Source: DATBGO01 sp050011895 (GTDB lineage Bacteria; Actinomycetota; Actinomycetes; Streptosporangiales; Streptosporangiaceae). Taken from it: a stretch of DNA of 64,000 nucleotides. The position numbers and the translations under genes are program-made. Positions 8,803-17,982 of this stretch are shown here, piece after piece (within the stretch, counting starts at the first letter, position 1; every line of letters starts with the position of its first letter). Below the pieces are notes generated by a model. It was given only the letters and a program-made list of their open reading frames with translations. It had not been told where the DNA came from and made no database searches. The stretch spans positions 101,620-165,619 of the forward strand of contig JBEKIF010000010.1 of the NCBI GenBank assembly GCA_050011895.1, in the 5' to 3' direction.

Positions 8803-11046
8803 GTGACTACCGCCACGGCTGCCGATGCCTTGCTGGACGGGCTGAATCCGCAGCAGCGCGCTGCCGTCGTGCACGAAGGCAGCCCGCTGCTCATCGTGGC
8901 CGGCGCGGGCTCGGGCAAGACGCGGGTGCTGACGCACCGGATCGCCTACCTGCTGGCCGAGCGCGGCGTGGCGCCCGGCGAGATCCTGGCCATCACCTTC
9001 ACCAACAAGGCGGCGGGCGAGATGGCCGCCCGGGCGGCGGCGCTGACCGGGTCGCGGGCCCGGGCCATGTGGCTGCTGACGTTCCACTCCGCCTGCGTCC
9101 GGATCCTGCGCCGCGAGGCCAGCAGGTTCGGCTACCCGTCGTCGTTCTCGATCTACGACCAGGCCGACTCGCAGCGGCTGATGGCGCTGGTCTGCCGCGA
9201 ACTCGATCTGGACGCCAAGTACCACCCGCCGAAGGCCATGGCCAACCAGGTCTCCAGCCTCAAGAACGAGCTTGTCGACTACGAGACGCTGGCCGCCCGC
9301 GCGTCGGGTTACCGGGAGAAGTCGCTTGCCGAGGCCTACGCCGAATACCAGCGCAGGCTGGTTGCGGCAGGCGCGATGGATTTCGACGACCTGATCATGG
9401 TCACGGTCAACTTGCTGCAGGCCTTTCCCGACGTCGCCGCCAGCTACCGGCGCAAGTTCAGGCACGTGCTGGTCGACGAGTACCAGGACACCAACCATGC
9501 ACAGTACGAGCTGGTCAGGGAACTCGCCGGCCAGGCCGGGCGGAGGCTTCCCCCGGCCGGCGACCAGGCGCAGGCGGTGCCGCCAGCGGAGCTGTGCGTG
9601 GTCGGCGACGCCGACCAGTCCATCTATGCCTTCCGCGGCGCCACGATCAGGAACATCGAGGAGTTCGAGCGCGACTTCGCCGGGGCCCGGGTGATCCTGC
9701 TCGAGCAGAACTACCGCTCCACGCAGAACATCCTGGCGGCCGCCAACGCCGTGGTGTCCCGCAATCCGGGCCGGGTGCCCAAGAATCTCTGGTCCGATGC
9801 CGGCGACGGGCCGCCGATCACGGGCTATGTCGCCGACAGCGAGCACGACGAGGCGGCGTTCGTCGCCGAGGAGGTCGACCGGCTCGCCGACGAGGGCGAG
9901 GCCACCCCGGGGCAGGTGGCGGTCTTCTACCGGACCAACGCCCAGTCCAGGGTCTTCGAGGAAGTCTTCATCCGGGCCGGGATGCCGTACAAGGTGGTCG
10001 GCGGGGTGCGGTTCTATGAGCGCCGGGAGATCCGTGACCTGCTGGCCTATCTGCGGCTGGTCGCCAACCCCGGCGACGAGGTGTCGCTGCGCCGGGTGCT
10101 CAACGTGCCCAAGCGCGGGATCGGCGACCGGGCGCAGGAGTATGTCGCTGCTTTTGCGGCCCGGGAGAAGGTCAGTTTCGCGGTGGCGCTGGCCCGGCCG
10201 CAGGATGTGCCGGGGCTCGCCACGCGGTCGGTGAAGGCGATAGCGGCATTTAACGACCTCATCACCGGACTCCGGGCGCTTTCCGCTGGTCCGGCGGGGG
10301 ATCTGGCCGAGGCGGTGCTCGACAGGACCGGCTATGTGGCCGAGCTCAGGGACTCCTCCGACCTGCAGGACGAGAGCAGGATCGAGAACCTGACCGAGCT
10401 CGTCTCGGTGGCCAGGGAGTTCGACTCGCGCAACCCCGACGGGACCCTGATCGACTTCCTTGAGCAGGTGTCGCTGGTCGCCGACGCCGACCAGATCCCC
10501 GACGGGGCGGACCACGGCGGCCTGGTGACTTTGATGACCCTGCACACGGCCAAGGGGCTTGAGTTCCCCGTGGTGTTCCTGACCGGGCTGGAGGAGAACG
10601 TCTTCCCGCACGAGCGGTCCAGCGGCGATGAGCGGGAACTCGCCGAGGAACGGCGACTGGCCTATGTCGGGATCACCAGGGCCCAGCAGCGGCTGTACCT
10701 GACCCGCGCGGTGTCCAGGGCCTGGTTCGGCCGCCCGGCCTATCACAAGCAGTCCAGGTTCCTGTCCGAGGTCCCGGCGGAACTGATCGACTGGCGCCGG
10801 GATGCGGCCGCGGCTGCGCCGCCCGCCTCGGAACGGCTGGCGCGCCGCCCGGGGGTTCAGGCCCTGGGCAACAGGCCGGTGCCGTCGCTGGCGCCGGGCG
10901 ACCATGTCACCCATGACTCCTACGGCCTGGGCCGGGTGCTGTCGGTCGAGGGCCGTGGCGACGACCCGGAAGCCAAGATCGACTTTGGCGGCGAATACGG
11001 GATCAAGCACCTGGTGCTGCGTTATGCGCCCATCGAGAAGCTGTAG
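8803..11046 (+). CDS. pcrA: ATP-dependent DNA helicase PcrA/UvrD
   Basis: A superfamily 1A 3'-5' helicase of about 747 residues, within the normal 720-830 range. It unwinds DNA in excision repair and displaces RecA and replication blocks. Motif Q (LNPQQRAAV), Walker A (AGAGSGKT near residue 38), Walker B (VDEYQDTN), motif III (VVGDADQSIYAFRGA), motif IV (EQNYRST), motif V (LMTLHTAKGLEFPVVF) and motif VI (RRLAYVGITRAQ) are all visible. A C-terminal Tudor-like segment (GDHVTHDSYGLGRV) binds RNA polymerase in homologues. The start is set by the leaderless promoter; GTG at 8797 would add two residues. Confidence 0.96.
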   Translation: MTTATAADALLDGLNPQQRAAVVHEGSPLLIVAGAGSGKTRVLTHRIAYLLAERGVAPGEILAITFTNKAAGEMAARAAALTGSRARAMWLLTFHSACVRILRREASRFGYPSSFSIYDQADSQRLMALVCRELDLDAKYHPPKAMANQVSSLKNELVDYETLAARASGYREKSLAEAYAEYQRRLVAAGAMDFDDLIMVTVNLLQAFPDVAASYRRKFRHVLVDEYQDTNHAQYELVRELAGQAGRRLPPAGDQAQAVPPAELCVVGDADQSIYAFRGATIRNIEEFERDFAGARVILLEQNYRSTQNILAAANAVVSRNPGRVPKNLWSDAGDGPPITGYVADSEHDEAAFVAEEVDRLADEGEATPGQVAVFYRTNAQSRVFEEVFIRAGMPYKVVGGVRFYERREIRDLLAYLRLVANPGDEVSLRRVLNVPKRGIGDRAQEYVAAFAAREKVSFAVALARPQDVPGLATRSVKAIAAFNDLITGLRALSAGPAGDLAEAVLDRTGYVAELRDSSDLQDESRIENLTELVSVAREFDSRNPDGTLIDFLEQVSLVADADQIPDGADHGGLVTLMTLHTAKGLEFPVVFLTGLEENVFPHERSSGDERELAEERRLAYVGITRAQQRLYLTRAVSRAWFGRPAYHKQSRFLSEVPAELIDWRRDAAAAAPPASERLARRPGVQALGNRPVPSLAPGDHVTHDSYGLGRVLSVEGRGDDPEAKIDFGGEYGIKHLVLRYAPIEKL

Positions 11047-11080
11047 CGAGTCCCCGAGGCCGCGCGCGGGAAGCGTGGTT

Positions 11081-11230
11081 CCGGCGGCCTAGCCGGGCCG
11101 GTATGTGCGGATAGCTGTCCGGCGGTCTTCCCGGCAAAGCACTAGCGGACGAGGGCCGGCGGTCCTTCCCGGCAAAGCACTGGCGGACGAGGGCCGGCGG
11201 CCTAGCCCGGTACGTACTCGCGGACGAGGT
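11081..11230. repeat. Four tandem copies of a 37-38-bp unit ending in the 3' end of the alpha/beta hydrolase gene
   Basis: Copies start at 11081, 11119, 11156 and 11194, each beginning CCGGCGG. The fourth copy contains the stop codon (CTA at 11202-11204) and last nine codons of the minus-strand hydrolase. Copies 2 and 3 are nearly identical to each other (CTTCCCGGCAAAGCACT core), and copies 1 and 4 are more alike. This matches the pattern of stop-codon-spanning duplications elsewhere in the window. Confidence 0.9.
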
Positions 11231-11975
11231 CAGCAAGCAGCCCCGGGGCGCGCAGCGGCAGCAGGTGATCGGCGCCCGGGACCGCCAGTCTGCGGCAGCC
11301 GGGAATGCGGCCCGCTATGTGGTCAGCGGCGTCCAGCACCATCGCGTAGTCGCGGTCCCCGATCGCGAGCACCGCGGGCGCCGTGACCTCGCCGAGCCTG
11401 GAGTAAGCAGGCGGGTCGGGGCGCGGGTAATCGCCCTGCCGGAAAAACGCCGCGACGGCGCCGCTGACTTGGGCCTGCGCGGCCGGGTCCGGGCCGGCGG
11501 CCGCCCACGTCCGCAATCCGAGCGCCACCAGGCCGTCCCGGTCACCCGCTTCGAACAGCTTGCCGAACTCCGCGCCGTAGGGATCGCCCGGCGGCCACGG
11601 ATAGTCCCCGATCCCCGGCGCCACGAGAACCAGTGCGCTCACCCGCGCGGGCTCGGCCAGGGCCAGGCAGATCGCCGGCCCGCCGCCGCCGCTGTGCGCC
11701 ACCAGGCCAGCCCGGGCGACGTCAAGATGATCAAGGACGGCGGTCAGGTCAGCGAACTGGCTGAAGGGCGCAGCCGGAGCCGGTGACCTGCCGTAGCCGC
11801 GGGCGTCGTAGCTGATGATGCGATGGCGCCGTGGCGGCCGGTCAAGCAGGTCAACCATCGGACCCCAGATGCTGGAGTCGCCCCAGCCCGGATGTAGCAG
11901 GACAAGCGGCGTGCCGTCGCCGCCGGTGTCCTGCGCCCAGATCTCGCCGCCAGCAACGGGTATTGTCAGTTCCAC
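11202..11975 (-). CDS. Alpha/beta-fold hydrolase
   Basis: About 257 residues with the alpha/beta hydrolase fold. It shows an HPGWGDSSIW oxyanion loop, the nucleophile elbow AHSGGGGP (Ser in G/A-x-S-x-G form), a catalytic Asp region (IGDRDYAMV) and a C-terminal His in GADHLLPLR. Such enzymes hydrolyse esters, lactones or similar bonds; the substrate cannot be read from sequence. GTG at 11975 (VELTIPVAGGE) is preferred because family homology starts there and a CACAAT box lies 6 nt upstream. An upstream in-frame start at 12017 would add 14 residues. It is divergent from the B12-binding gene. Confidence 0.82.
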   Translation of the reverse strand: MELTIPVAGGEIWAQDTGGDGTPLVLLHPGWGDSSIWGPMVDLLDRPPRRHRIISYDARGYGRSPAPAAPFSQFADLTAVLDHLDVARAGLVAHSGGGGPAICLALAEPARVSALVLVAPGIGDYPWPPGDPYGAEFGKLFEAGDRDGLVALGLRTWAAAGPDPAAQAQVSGAVAAFFRQGDYPRPDPPAYSRLGEVTAPAVLAIGDRDYAMVLDAADHIAGRIPGCRRLAVPGADHLLPLRAPGLLADLVREYVPG

Positions 11976-12111
11976 CGGTGCATTGTGGCCTTCCTGGCGC
12001 GCGGGAACGAACCGCACGACAGGCTACGCTGCGAAGGAGGCGGGAGGCTACCCGGCGAACTGAGCGGCCTATCTTCGCCTGCCGAGCAGGCCGCGCTCCG
12101 GTGGAGGAAGC

Positions 12112-12543
12112 ATGAGCAGTATCAGGGTCGTCATCGCCAAGCCGGGCCTTGACGGCCATGACCGGGGCGCCAAGGTGGTGGCGCGCGCACTGCGGGACGC
12201 CGGTGTTGAGGTCATCTACACCGGACTGCACCAGACACCCGAGCAGATCGTGGCCGCGGCGCTGCAGGAGGACGCCGCCGGGATCGGCCTTTCAATCCTG
12301 TCCGGGGCCCATATGACGCAGTTCGCGCGGGTGCTCGAACTGCTGAAGGAACGCGGCGCCGACGACATCACCGTGTTCGGCGGCGGCATCATCCCGACCG
12401 CCGACATCCTGGAACTTGAGCAGCTCGGCGTCGCGAAGATCTTCACTCCGGGCGCGTCCACCCACGAGATCGTGGCCTGGGTCCGCGATGCGTTCGGCGA
12501 GGAGTCGCGGTCCGCGTCACCCGTGGCCCGGCCGGGCGCGTGA
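12112..12543 (+). CDS. Cobalamin-binding small subunit of an acyl-CoA mutase (IcmB/HcmB-like)
   Basis: A 143-residue stand-alone B12-binding domain of the methylmalonyl-CoA mutase type. The base-off/His-on motif DGHDRGAK (D-x-H-x-x-G) starts near residue 13, followed by EVIYTGLHQTPEQI and the GGGIIP loop near residue 92. It would pair with a separate large subunit to rearrange isobutyryl-CoA or 2-hydroxyisobutyryl-CoA. No large subunit lies in the window. An icmB-like gene between pcrA and sucC is also the arrangement I recall in Streptomyces coelicolor. GGAGG lies 4 nt before the ATG, a strong ribosome-binding site. Confidence 0.85.
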   Translation: MSSIRVVIAKPGLDGHDRGAKVVARALRDAGVEVIYTGLHQTPEQIVAAALQEDAAGIGLSILSGAHMTQFARVLELLKERGADDITVFGGGIIPTADILELEQLGVAKIFTPGASTHEIVAWVRDAFGEESRSASPVARPGA

Positions 12544-12573
12544 CTGGCGCTTCTGGCGAAAAGATCGTGACCT

Positions 12574-13048
12574 TCAGCGAAGCGGCAAGGTCAGGTCGCA
12601 TCCGGGAGTATCCGGGGCGGCCGTCCGCTGGTCGGCGATGAGCAGCTGACGCAGGGCTCCGCCCGGACGGCGTTGCTGGCCGGTGGCCCAGCGCTCAAGG
12701 GCCTCGGCAGCCGGGAGCATGGCTGGCCAGCCCATCTCCTTCATCGCCAGCCGGATGTACGCCTCGTCGTGCGCAGGCTCGATCCGCAGCTGGACCTGGC
12801 CCGGCAGGTCGCCTTCGACCCTGGGAAGCGACCGGGCGGCACAGTTCAATCGGACCGTCGCTGTCCTCGCTGACCTCGCCGTAGAAGATGACGAACGGCA
12901 CTCCGGCGATGCCGTCGATGCCGGGCCCGGCGGCCCGCAGCCGGGTGAAGGCGTCGATGAAGAACTGATCGGTCTCGCCGATATGCAGGTGCCTGCTGAT
13001 CGTGAGGATGCGGCGCTCGGGCATCGAGCGCACCTTGATGTCGTACAT
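12574..13048 (-). pseudogene. GyrI-like/effector-binding domain protein, frameshifted
   Basis: From the ATG at 13048 (GGAGAGG upstream) the minus strand encodes YDIKVRSMPERRILTISRH, then HIGETDQFFIDAFTRL and GVPFVIFYGEVSEDSDGPIE. This is the start of a GyrI-like small-molecule-binding domain. Near 12825-12845 the homology moves to another frame: VEGDLPGQVQLRIEPAHDEA, then YIRLAMKEMGWPAM to a stop at 12574. One indel around the codons after CRPV explains this. The combined product would be about 157 residues, a full stand-alone effector-binding protein without a MerR helix-turn-helix. Either the gene is dead or the base call is wrong there. An upstream ATG at 13090 is in frame. Confidence 0.7.
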
Positions 13049-13276
13049 GGTCTGGACCTCTCCTGCCAGGCGTGCCTGGAGGTAGGACACCAGCGCCCGC
13101 TGGGTGGTCCGCTCCGGGCCCGATCAGCGGGCCGAAACGGGGCTGAGTCCCGTGGCCCGTTAGGCTGCCTGGTTGGGTACCTGGTGACGGGCCGGCCCGT
13201 CGCGGAGCGAGCAAGCGCGGCGGCGGCCCGTACCGTCAGACGCAAGGCTATCGAGCGAAATAGGACGGACCCCCGA

Positions 13277-14473
13277 GTGGACCTGTTCGAGTATCAGGCG
13301 AAGGAGCTCTTCGCGGAGTACGACGTACCGATTCCGCAGGGCAAAGTCGCCCGCACGGCAGAGGAGGCCCGGGCGATCGCAGCGGATTTCGCAGCGGCAG
13401 GGAAGTCAAGCGTCGTGATCAAGGCGCAAGTGAAGGCCGGCGGGCGCGGAAAAGCCGGCGGGGTGAAACTCGCGGACGGCCCGGATGAGACCGAGACCAA
13501 GGCGCGGCAGATCCTCGGCATGGACATCAAGGGCCACGTCGTCCACACGGTGCTGGTCGCCGAGGACACGGACATCGCGCAGGAGTACTACCTGTCCTTC
13601 CTACTCGACCGGGCCGACCGCGCCTTTCTCTCGATGTGCTCCGTGCAGGGCGGCGTTGAGATCGAGGAAGTAGCCAGGACGAGCCCCGAGGCCCTGGCCA
13701 GGATCGCCGTGGACCCGCTTACCGGGGTGGACAGCCAGAAGGCGGCCGAGATCGTGGCAGCCGGGGGCCTTCCGCCGGAGGCGCTGAGCGGCGCCGCCGC
13801 GCTCGCGGAACGCCTCTGGGCGGTTTTCGTCGGCGCGGATGCCACGCTGGTGGAGGTTAATCCGCTCGTCTACACCGGGGACGGCCGGGTGATCGCGCTG
13901 GACGCCAAGGTCACCCTGGACGACAATGCCGCGTTCCGGCAGGACTTCGACAGGTTCGCCGATCCCAGCGCCGCCGATCCGCTGGAGGCGCGGGCCAAGG
14001 CCAAGCACCTTAACTACGTTAAGCTCGACGGCCAGGTCGGCATCATCGGCAACGGAGCCGGCCTGGTGATGTCCACCCTCGACGTCGTCGCCTACGCGGG
14101 CGAGGCATTCGGCGGTGTCCGCCCGGCCAACTTCCTCGACATCGGCGGCGGGGCGTCGGCCCAGGTGATGGCCGATGGGCTGGAGATCGTCCTGGCCGAT
14201 CCGTCGGTCCGCAGCGTGCTCGTCAACGTCTTCGGCGGAATCACCTCCTGCGACGCGGTCGCTCACGGCATCGTTTCCGCGATCGGGATGCTCGGCGCCC
14301 GCGGTGATCAGGTGAGCCACCCGATCGTGGTGCGCCTGGACGGCAATAACGCCGCCGAAGGCCGCCGCATTCTCGACGAGGCGGGCATTGCCGTGGTGGA
14401 GCAGGTCGCGACCATGGATGACGCGGCGCGCCGCGCCGCCGAGCTGGCCGCCGCGGCCGTGACGGGAGCATGA
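13277..14473 (+). CDS. sucC: Succinyl-CoA synthetase (ADP-forming) beta subunit
   Basis: A 398-residue ATP-grasp subunit that binds nucleotide and succinate and, with SucD, makes ATP from succinyl-CoA in the TCA cycle. It starts MDLFEYQAKELFAEYDVPIPQG as in the family. The ATP-grasp Lys lies in SSVVIKAQVKAGGRGKAGGVK, and C-terminal phosphate and metal residues lie in EVNPLVYT and NVFGGITSCD. GTG at 13277 is chosen because it opens the conserved DLFEYQAKE; a longer frame to 12683 reads antisense to the effector-binding gene. The stop is 1 bp before sucD, so translation is coupled. Confidence 0.97.
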   Translation: MDLFEYQAKELFAEYDVPIPQGKVARTAEEARAIAADFAAAGKSSVVIKAQVKAGGRGKAGGVKLADGPDETETKARQILGMDIKGHVVHTVLVAEDTDIAQEYYLSFLLDRADRAFLSMCSVQGGVEIEEVARTSPEALARIAVDPLTGVDSQKAAEIVAAGGLPPEALSGAAALAERLWAVFVGADATLVEVNPLVYTGDGRVIALDAKVTLDDNAAFRQDFDRFADPSAADPLEARAKAKHLNYVKLDGQVGIIGNGAGLVMSTLDVVAYAGEAFGGVRPANFLDIGGGASAQVMADGLEIVLADPSVRSVLVNVFGGITSCDAVAHGIVSAIGMLGARGDQVSHPIVVRLDGNNAAEGRRILDEAGIAVVEQVATMDDAARRAAELAAAAVTGA

Positions 14474-14474
14474 G

Positions 14475-15362
14475 ATGGCAATCTTCCTGACCGGCCAGAG
14501 CCGGATCATCGTCCAGGGCATCACCGGTTCGGAGGGCCGCAAGCACGGCGCCAGGATGCTGGCGGCGGGCACCCAGGTGGTGGGCGGGACCAACCCCCGC
14601 AAGGCCGGCCAGCCGATCGAGCTGGCCGGGGCGCAGGTCCCGGTGTTCGGCACTGTCGGGGACGCGATGGCGGCCACCGGCGCTGACGTATCGGTGGTGT
14701 TCGTGCCTCCGGCGGGCACCAAGGACGCGGTGATCGAGGCGGTCGACGCTGCGATGCCGCTGGTCATCGTGATCACTGAGGGCATTCCGGTGCACGACAC
14801 GGCAGCGTTCTGGGCCTACGCGAGCGCGCGCGGCAACGTCACCAGGATCGTCGGCCCGAACTGCCCCGGTGTCGCCTCGCCGGGCAAGTCGAATGCCGGG
14901 ATCATCCCCGCGGACATCACCACGGAGGGCCGCATCGGCCTGGTGTCCAAGTCGGGCACGCTGACCTACCAGATGATGTACGAGCTGCGCGACATCGGCT
15001 TCACCACCGCGGTGGGGATCGGCGGCGACCCGGTCGTCGGGACCACGCACATCGATTGCCTGCGCGCGTTCGAGGCGGATCCGGAGACCGACGCGATCGT
15101 GATGATCGGCGAGATCGGCGGCGATGCGGAGGAGCGGGCGGCGGCCTTCGTCGAGCGGAACGTCACCAAGCCCGTGGTCGCGTACGTCGCGGGTTTCACC
15201 GCCCCCGAGGGCCGGACGATGGGCCACGCCGGCGCGATCATCTCGGGCTCGGCGGGCACCGCGCAGGCCAAGAAGGAGGCGCTGGAGAAGGTGGGGGTGC
15301 GGGTCGGCCGGACGCCGAGCGGCACCGCCCAGCTGATCCGCGAGGTGATCCAGAACCGCTGA
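14475..15362 (+). CDS. sucD: Succinyl-CoA synthetase alpha subunit
   Basis: A 295-residue CoA-binding subunit. It has an N-terminal Rossmann-like CoA domain (IIVQGITGSEGRKHGARM), the GPNCPG CoA loop near residue 133, and the phosphorylated active-site His in GRTMGHAGAIISG near residue 245. Together with SucC it forms the TCA-cycle enzyme. It begins 1 bp after the sucC stop and is cotranscribed. The length is normal. Confidence 0.97.
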   Translation: MAIFLTGQSRIIVQGITGSEGRKHGARMLAAGTQVVGGTNPRKAGQPIELAGAQVPVFGTVGDAMAATGADVSVVFVPPAGTKDAVIEAVDAAMPLVIVITEGIPVHDTAAFWAYASARGNVTRIVGPNCPGVASPGKSNAGIIPADITTEGRIGLVSKSGTLTYQMMYELRDIGFTTAVGIGGDPVVGTTHIDCLRAFEADPETDAIVMIGEIGGDAEERAAAFVERNVTKPVVAYVAGFTAPEGRTMGHAGAIISGSAGTAQAKKEALEKVGVRVGRTPSGTAQLIREVIQNR

Positions 15363-15455
15363 CCGGGCCCGCTGACCAGGCCAGCGATAACCAGCTGCGT
15401 TCGGCGCGGCGCGCCTCCATGTTCCTGGGCCGTGGAATTGCCAGGCTTGAGCCTT

Positions 15456-16874
15456 GTGACTAGTTCCGTCCTGCATACCCGCCGGCCCGATGGCGGCCCG
15501 CGCACTGCGCCGGCCGGGGCAGGGCGGCCGCTCGCGGTCCTTGGCGCGCTCGCTGCCTGCGCGGTCGCGGGGACCGGCCTGGCCATCCTGGTGCTGCTGG
15601 TGGTGATCGGCTGGATGGCCGCGCCGCACGCCGGGCTCGGGCTGACCGGCGTGCTGCGCACCGCGGCCACCGTCTGGCTGATCGGCAACCATGTCGGTTT
15701 CGTGCTGGCAGGCACTGGCCGGATCGGCATGTTGCCACTTGGCCTGGTGCTGCTGCCTGGCGCGCTGCTCTGGCGAGCCGGACGCTGGGTGGTACGCGCG
15801 AGCGGCGCCGTCCGGCTGCGCCAGGTCGGTGCGGCGGCGGTCGCCGTGGCGGTGCCGTATGCCACCCTGGCCGTGGCGCTCGCAGTGGTCGGCCGGTCTT
15901 CCCGTGCGGCACCGTCTGTACCGCAGGCGGCGGTGGCCTGCTTCCTGCTGGCGCTCGCGGCCGCTGGCCTTGGCGGTGCCCGCGCGCTGGCGCCCTGGGC
16001 GCAGCTGTCCGGGCTCATGCCGACCAGGCTGCGCTCTGTCATCCTCGGGACGACCGGGGCGCTGGCCGTCCTGGTCGCCGTGGGCGCCGCGCTCGGCGGC
16101 GCGTCCCTCGCAGCCCACCTGGGCAGGTTCGGCTCGATCAACGAAGCCCTCACGCCCGGGGCGGTGGGCGCGGCGTTGCTGCTGCTCGCCCAGGTCGGTT
16201 ACGTGCCCAACGCGATTATCTGGGCGATCTCGTTCACTCTCGGCCCCGGGTTCGCGTTCGGGACCGGAACCGTGGTGGCGCCGGCCGGCTCTGCGCTCGG
16301 GACGCTGCCCGCCTTCCCGATGCTCGCCGCGCTGCCCGCCGGGCTGCATCCGGCGGTGCCGTCGGCGCTGTCGGCGGTCATGCTCGCCATGCCCTACGTC
16401 GCGGGAGCGTTCGGGGGCCTGCTGCTCGCCCGGTCGGCGCCGGCGCGCGCGCTGGAGGAGGCGGCGCTGTGGGGCTTCGGCTGCGGGGTGCTGGCTGGTT
16501 GCGTACTGGCCGGGCTGGCCGCGTTCGCTGGCGGCCCGCTCGGCAACGGCCGGCTGGCCGCGGTCGGCCCGTCGCCCTGGCAGGTTGGCGTGGTCGCTGG
16601 CCTGGAGATAGGGGTAGCCGCCGCAGTGACCGCCGCCGTGGCGAACTGGCTGCGCTACCGTGCCACCGCGCCGTCTGGAGCAGGCGGCGAACCGCCGGAT
16701 CCAGCTTCGGCGTCGTGGGCTCCGGGCTCGGCGTCGTGGGGTACGGGCGCTCAGCCATGCGGTGCGGATCGGGCGCCGGACAGCGGCCACACGATTTACC
16801 TGAATCCGTGGGCCGAGAGCGCCCCGGCCGCGGTCCCGCCGCCGCCGCGGCGCGGTCCCGCGTCGCTGCCGTGA
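15456..16874 (+). CDS. DUF6350 membrane protein (PerM-like)
   Basis: About 472 residues. A short charged N-terminus is followed by at least nine hydrophobic segments (for example VLGALAACAVAGTGLAILVL, AVLVAVGAALGGASLAA and LPAFPMLAALPAGLH) and a Pro-rich cytoplasmic tail. The pattern matches the actinobacterial DUF6350/PerM family linked to cell division under stress in mycobacteria. The position between sucD and purN is the same as I recall in Streptomyces. GTG at 15456 is preferred; GTG at 15432 would add eight residues. Function here is inferred from the family. Confidence 0.75.
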   Translation: MTSSVLHTRRPDGGPRTAPAGAGRPLAVLGALAACAVAGTGLAILVLLVVIGWMAAPHAGLGLTGVLRTAATVWLIGNHVGFVLAGTGRIGMLPLGLVLLPGALLWRAGRWVVRASGAVRLRQVGAAAVAVAVPYATLAVALAVVGRSSRAAPSVPQAAVACFLLALAAAGLGGARALAPWAQLSGLMPTRLRSVILGTTGALAVLVAVGAALGGASLAAHLGRFGSINEALTPGAVGAALLLLAQVGYVPNAIIWAISFTLGPGFAFGTGTVVAPAGSALGTLPAFPMLAALPAGLHPAVPSALSAVMLAMPYVAGAFGGLLLARSAPARALEEAALWGFGCGVLAGCVLAGLAAFAGGPLGNGRLAAVGPSPWQVGVVAGLEIGVAAAVTAAVANWLRYRATAPSGAGGEPPDPASASWAPGSASWGTGAQPCGADRAPDSGHTIYLNPWAESAPAAVPPPPRRGPASLP

Positions 16875-17318
16875 CTAGCCGCCCGTGCCGATTCTGGCGA
16901 TCTCGCCATTGACCGACTTGTTCAGCTGGCTCTGGCAGGCCTGCTGGGCGGACAGCGTGTTCGCGCCGGCCACGCACCGCGAGTACTGGGACAGCTGGGT
17001 CCAGAACACCGCGAGCGCGATCAGCAGTATGACGCTGAGTACCGAGCCGATGGCGCCGAACACTATCCCGAAGATCGCCCCGCGCGGGCGCCCGGTCGCG
17101 GCGCGCCGTGCCTGCCGCAACGCAGTCACCCCGAACCAGCAAGCTCCGGCACCGACGGCCAGGGAGAAGATCACCAGGTAGACGCCGCGGTGGAAGTTGC
17201 TGCCGAGACCGAGCAGGGCGAACACGCTGAGTATGCCGAGCAGCACGGCGACCATCGCGCGCTGCCGGACGGCCGGGTCAGGTGGCCTGGACAGCCGGCC
17301 GGGCGGGGTCGGCGGCAC
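16875..17318 (-). CDS. DUF4190-like small membrane protein, N-terminus uncertain
   Basis: The canonical start GTG at 17318 gives 147 residues. Two hydrophobic segment pairs are seen (AVLLGILSVFALLGLG and LVIFSLAVGAGACWFGVTAL, then GIVFGAIGSVLSVILLIALA), followed by an extracytoplasmic tail with two Cys. The same frame stays open and keeps Pro-rich coding character (EPPRAPAPPPGD, QDSQGSRHGGYAGE) up to 17582, where an ATC follows AGGAGG with 6-nt spacing. Proteins of this type usually have such Pro-rich N-termini, so the true product may be about 235 residues from a non-ATG start or from a mutated ATG. It is convergent with the DUF6350 gene with no gap. Confidence 0.75.
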   Translation of the reverse strand: MPPTPPGRLSRPPDPAVRQRAMVAVLLGILSVFALLGLGSNFHRGVYLVIFSLAVGAGACWFGVTALRQARRAATGRPRGAIFGIVFGAIGSVLSVILLIALAVFWTQLSQYSRCVAGANTLSAQQACQSQLNKSVNGEIARIGTGG

Positions 17319-17582
17319 CGGCCGTCCGCCCCGCTGCCGTTGCAGGTCGCCCGGCGGCGGAGCCGGGGCGCGTGGCGGCTCCCCCGCGTACCCGCCGTGC
17401 CGAGAACCCTGGGAATCCTGCGGCGCGGGGGCCGGGCCATCCCCGGCGGGTTGTTCGGGGAAGTGCAGCGGCGGCAGTCGGGGCGCCTGCTCCGCTGGCT
17501 GCTCAGGAGCACTGGGCGGCGGGGGCGGGCTCGGGTCGGCAGGCAGGGCCGGATCCTCTCGTGTTGATCGCGCTTTCTCGAT

Positions 17583-17982
17583 GGCGACCCTCCTATTCCA
17601 TCATCTCCCGGGGCTCGTCAGTGCCCATGGCGTAGCGGACAGCACCAGCGGTCCCAGCCAGCAACGCGCTATTCCGGCTGGACGGCGGCGAGATAAGCAG
17701 ACAGCGGGAAAAGTTTTCCCGCGGACCTGTCGATCGGAGCCTCGCTCTTTCGTGTGAAGAGTGACGAGCCGGATCGGCGCCGGCGACCGCGCAATGGGAG
17801 GTTAGGAGGCTGGCGCTGCCGAGGGTGGCGCTGCCGAGGCGGCTGCCGTCGGCGAGCCTGTTGCGGCCGCCGGACCGGCGTGAACTCCGGTCAGGCAGTT
17901 CGACCCCCGCCGGGGCAGCGAGCCGTCTGAAGGCCGGCCCGGTAGGTTGCCTGTTTGCCCGTTCACCCGAGAGGAGATCCCG
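17583..17982. other. 400-bp intergenic stretch upstream of the YciI-like gene
   Basis: It holds the divergent control regions of the DUF4190-like gene (AGGAGG at about 17589-17594 on the minus strand) and the YciI-like gene. A TAGGTT at about 17943 could be a -10 box. I see no other gene. Longer open frames here read antisense to the YciI gene. Confidence 0.5.

Noticed and set aside
8683..11010. Very long open frame antisense to pcrA
   Set aside because: Composition is Arg/Gly/His-rich with no motif; typical shadow of a GC-rich gene. The sense frame is a full helicase.
14241..16790. Long antisense frame over sucD and the DUF6350 gene
   Set aside because: No domain motif and extreme Arg/Ala content; both sense genes are clear.
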